Source: Methanobrevibacter sp. (lineage in GTDB: Archaea; Methanobacteriota; Methanobacteria; Methanobacteriales; Methanobacteriaceae). From it: a DNA stretch of 6,993 nucleotides. Below, one piece after another: positions 5,428 through 6,993 of the stretch (positions within the stretch are counted from its first letter, which is position 1; every line of letters starts with the position of its first letter). The notes beneath the pieces were generated by a model. It searched no databases, was not told the origin of the DNA, and saw only the letters and a program-made list of their open reading frames with translations. The position numbers and the translations under genes were made by a program. The stretch covers positions 1 to 6,993 of the forward strand of contig JABUVA010000031.1 of NCBI GenBank assembly GCA_021442885.1. Direction: 5' to 3'.

Positions 5428-6897
5428 CTATTCAATCAATCTATTAATACCTGAAATATAAGCTTTAACACTTGCATTAATAATATCTGGTTCAGTACCC
5501 CTTGCAGAAACTATATTATCCCCTTTCTTAAGCTTAACCATTACATCAATAAAAGCATCAGTACCACCTGAAATAGCATCAACATGATACTCAACTAACT
5601 CAATATCATCAAAACTAGAAAGAGACTTATTAACAGCATTAATAGCAGCATCAACAGGACCAATACCAACAGCAGCATCTAAATATTCTTCACCATCAAT
5701 AATTAATTTAACAGAAGCAGTAGGTGTAACATTATTACCACTAACAATATTAAGTTCTTTAAGTTTAATTCTATCCTTAAAATTAATATTTAAAACTTCT
5801 TCAGTGATAATATGTAAATCCACATCAGTAACGGTCTTACCTTTATTAGCTAATTCTTTAATATTATCATAAATTTGTTTAAATTGATTTTTGTCAACAT
5901 TAAAACCAAGCTTTTTTAATTCATTATCAAGACCATGAGTTCCCATATGTTTACCCATAATAAATTTACGAGTCCTACCAATAAGTTCAGGATTAAATGG
6001 TTCATAAGTAGACACATTTTTAATAATGCCATCAGAGTGAATACCTGACTCATGAGCAAAAGCATTATCGCCCACAATTGCTTTATTAGGTTGAATATAA
6101 ACACTAGATAACCTAGAAACCAACTTAGAAATATTATAAATTTGACTTAAATCAATATCAACTTCAAAATTAGGAAGTAGATTATTAATACAAAGAACAA
6201 TCTCTTCAAAAGAAGCATTCCCTGCACGCTCACCAATACCATTAATAGTAGAATGAAACTCAGAAGCTCCCCCATTAATAGCAGCTAAAGTATTAGAAAC
6301 AGCAAGCCCAAAATCATTATGACAATGACAACTAATAGGAATATCAAGATTGGATAAACTATCAAAAGTATTAAAAGAGGATTCAGGAGTAAAAATACCA
6401 ACAGTATCACATACACAAACCCTATCAACACCAACATCAATAGCATTTAGAAAAACAGTTTTTAAAAAATTAATATCTGATCTAGAAGCATCTTCAGCAG
6501 ATAACTCAACAACTAAACCATGATCTTTACAATATTCAATAGCAGCATTAGACATATCTAAAAGTTCATCCCTATTTTTATTTAATTTATCAGAAATATG
6601 TAAATCGGAAGTAGGAACAACTAAATTAACTCCATCAACATCACAATCTAAGCAATAATCAATATCAATGTTTAAAGGTCTTGAAAAACTAAGAATTTCA
6701 GCATTGAAACCTTGCTTAGTAATATCTTTAATAGACTCACGTTCATCACTAGATGTAATAGCAGAACCTGCTTCAATAAAATCAACACCAATTTTATCTA
6801 AATTAAAAGCAATTCTTAATTTTTCAGAAGAACTTAAAGAAACACCCGGAGTTTGTTCACCATCTCTTAAAGTAGTGTCTAATACTTTAATATTCAA
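5428..6897 (-). CDS. cimA: (R)-citramalate synthase (or 2-isopropylmalate synthase paralogue)
   Basis: The 489-residue enzyme belongs to the LeuA/CimA/AksA family, which condenses acetyl-CoA with a 2-oxoacid. The TIM-barrel domain shows LDTTLRDGEQTPGV (residues 6-19, catalytic Arg11 and metal-binding Asp12), HCHNDFG (191-197, metal-binding His191 and His193), NGIGERAGNAS (219-229) and AHESGIHSDG (281-290). From about 380 a LeuA-type regulatory dimer domain follows, with SGNNVTPTASVKL and GIGPVDAAINAV, so the shorter, regulator-free AksA homocitrate synthase is unlikely. From memory it tracks the Methanocaldococcus jannaschii citramalate synthase closely along its length, including the ELSAEDASRSD block, so the pyruvate route to isoleucine is the preferred role; leucine synthesis remains possible. 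Start is TTG at 6897, supported by GGTGA at 6903-6907. End-product feedback at the C-terminal domain is expected from the family. It heads an operon with cgi121. Confidence 0.8.
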   Translation of the reverse strand: MNIKVLDTTLRDGEQTPGVSLSSSEKLRIAFNLDKIGVDFIEAGSAITSSDERESIKDITKQGFNAEILSFSRPLNIDIDYCLDCDVDGVNLVVPTSDLHISDKLNKNRDELLDMSNAAIEYCKDHGLVVELSAEDASRSDINFLKTVFLNAIDVGVDRVCVCDTVGIFTPESSFNTFDSLSNLDIPISCHCHNDFGLAVSNTLAAINGGASEFHSTINGIGERAGNASFEEIVLCINNLLPNFEVDIDLSQIYNISKLVSRLSSVYIQPNKAIVGDNAFAHESGIHSDGIIKNVSTYEPFNPELIGRTRKFIMGKHMGTHGLDNELKKLGFNVDKNQFKQIYDNIKELANKGKTVTDVDLHIITEEVLNINFKDRIKLKELNIVSGNNVTPTASVKLIIDGEEYLDAAVGIGPVDAAINAVNKSLSSFDDIELVEYHVDAISGGTDAFIDVMVKLKKGDNIVSARGTEPDIINASVKAYISGINRLIE

Positions 6898-6902
6898 TTA
6901 AC

Positions 6903-6907
6903 TCACC
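6903..6907 (-). promoter_or_regulatory. Ribosome-binding site supporting the TTG start of cimA
   Basis: Minus-strand GGTGA lies five bases before TTG at 6897. This is a strong archaeal Shine-Dalgarno match, and the residues just after the TTG align with the family's N-terminus, so the rare start codon is believable. Confidence 0.75.
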
Positions 6908-6910
6908 AAA

Positions 6911-6940
6911 ATAAATTATAAAAAATAGTAATAAAATTAG
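6911..6940. promoter_or_regulatory. Compact divergent promoter between cimA and a possible plus-strand gene
   Basis: On the plus strand TTATAAAAA (6916-6924) lies about 25-30 bases before an ATG at 6948, a good TATA-box position for a nearly leaderless message. On the minus strand the weaker TTTTATTA (6930-6937) could serve cimA, starting its mRNA near its ribosome site. The two promoters would overlap within about 50 bases. Confidence 0.35.
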
Positions 6941-6947
6941 AGAGAAT

Positions 6948-6993
6948 ATGAGCTTGCAGCGAAATGTAATTCCCATAGAAAAAACCATAGTAC
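6948..6993 (+). CDS. Possible N-terminus of a plus-strand gene, cut by window end
   Basis: An ATG at 6948 opens a frame of 15 codons (MSLQRNVIPIEKTIV) that runs off the window. The residue mix looks like ordinary protein, AGAG just upstream may act as a weak ribosome site, and a TATA-like box sits at the right distance. Too little is visible to name a family, and chance openness over 15 codons is common, so this is tentative. Confidence 0.4.
   Translation, partial: MSLQRNVIPIEKTIV

Noticed and set aside
5418..5435. Upstream TTG start for cgi121 at 5435
   Set aside because: It would overlap the cimA stop and add six residues with no family match; the ATG at 5417 has a GGTG ribosome site.
5916..6104. 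Second minus-strand frame of 62 codons inside cimA
   Set aside because: It overlaps conserved catalytic residues of cimA in another frame and has a low-complexity Leu/Met composition.
6668..6901. Plus-strand open frame of 77 codons
   Set aside because: It is antisense to the conserved N-terminus of cimA, and its end is set by the cimA start region.
1..6993. Search for CRISPR repeats, insertion-sequence ends, tRNA or rRNA genes, and defence or toxin-antitoxin pairs
   Set aside because: No spaced direct repeats, terminal inverted repeats with a transposase, cloverleaf-like GC-rich segments or recognisable toxin or antitoxin proteins were found.

Overview
The window is very AT-rich (by eye well under 35% GC) and its gene content is archaeal: a GMP synthetase split into separate amidotransferase and ATP-pyrophosphatase genes, an Nre-family DNA-repair protein with a C-terminal PCNA-binding motif, a Cgi121-like KEOPS subunit, and a citramalate/isopropylmalate synthase of the methanogen type. 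Ribosome-binding sites of the GGTG(A) kind and T-tract terminators agree. A low-GC methanogen of the Methanobacteriales (Methanobrevibacter or Methanosphaera-like) is the best guess; the genus is inferred from gene content and composition, not proven.

Layout. Bases 2-673 (+) hold the C-terminal three quarters of a thioredoxin reductase. Bases 670-819 (-) hold a 49-residue, two-helix membrane protein whose stop codon overlaps that of the reductase. A roughly 120-base AT-rich spacer carries divergent promoters. Bases 940-2704 (+) are a compact cluster: GMP synthetase subunit A, an acidic 87-residue protein of unknown function overlapping it by 8 bases, and GMP synthetase subunit B. A 90-base spacer with a T-tract, a perfect 9-bp hairpin and a TATA-like box follows. 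Bases 2795-4926 (+) hold the Nre repair protein and a DegT-type aminotransferase-like protein, joined by an ATGA overlap. These meet, tail to tail with a 4-base stop overlap, a minus-strand pair: cimA-like (5428-6897) followed by cgi121-like (4923-5417). Beyond cimA, about 50 bases separate it from what may be the first codons of another plus-strand gene.

How the genes work together. Most are housekeeping: GMP synthesis, isoleucine (or leucine) precursor synthesis, tRNA t6A modification, DNA repair and thiol redox. No mobile element, CRISPR array, rRNA or tRNA was seen. The parts least explained are the 87-residue protein wedged between the two GMP synthetase subunits, the tiny membrane protein, and the aminotransferase-like gene coupled to nreA. 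A further pattern is a clear switch in glycine codon choice between plus-strand genes (GGA) and minus-strand genes (GGT).
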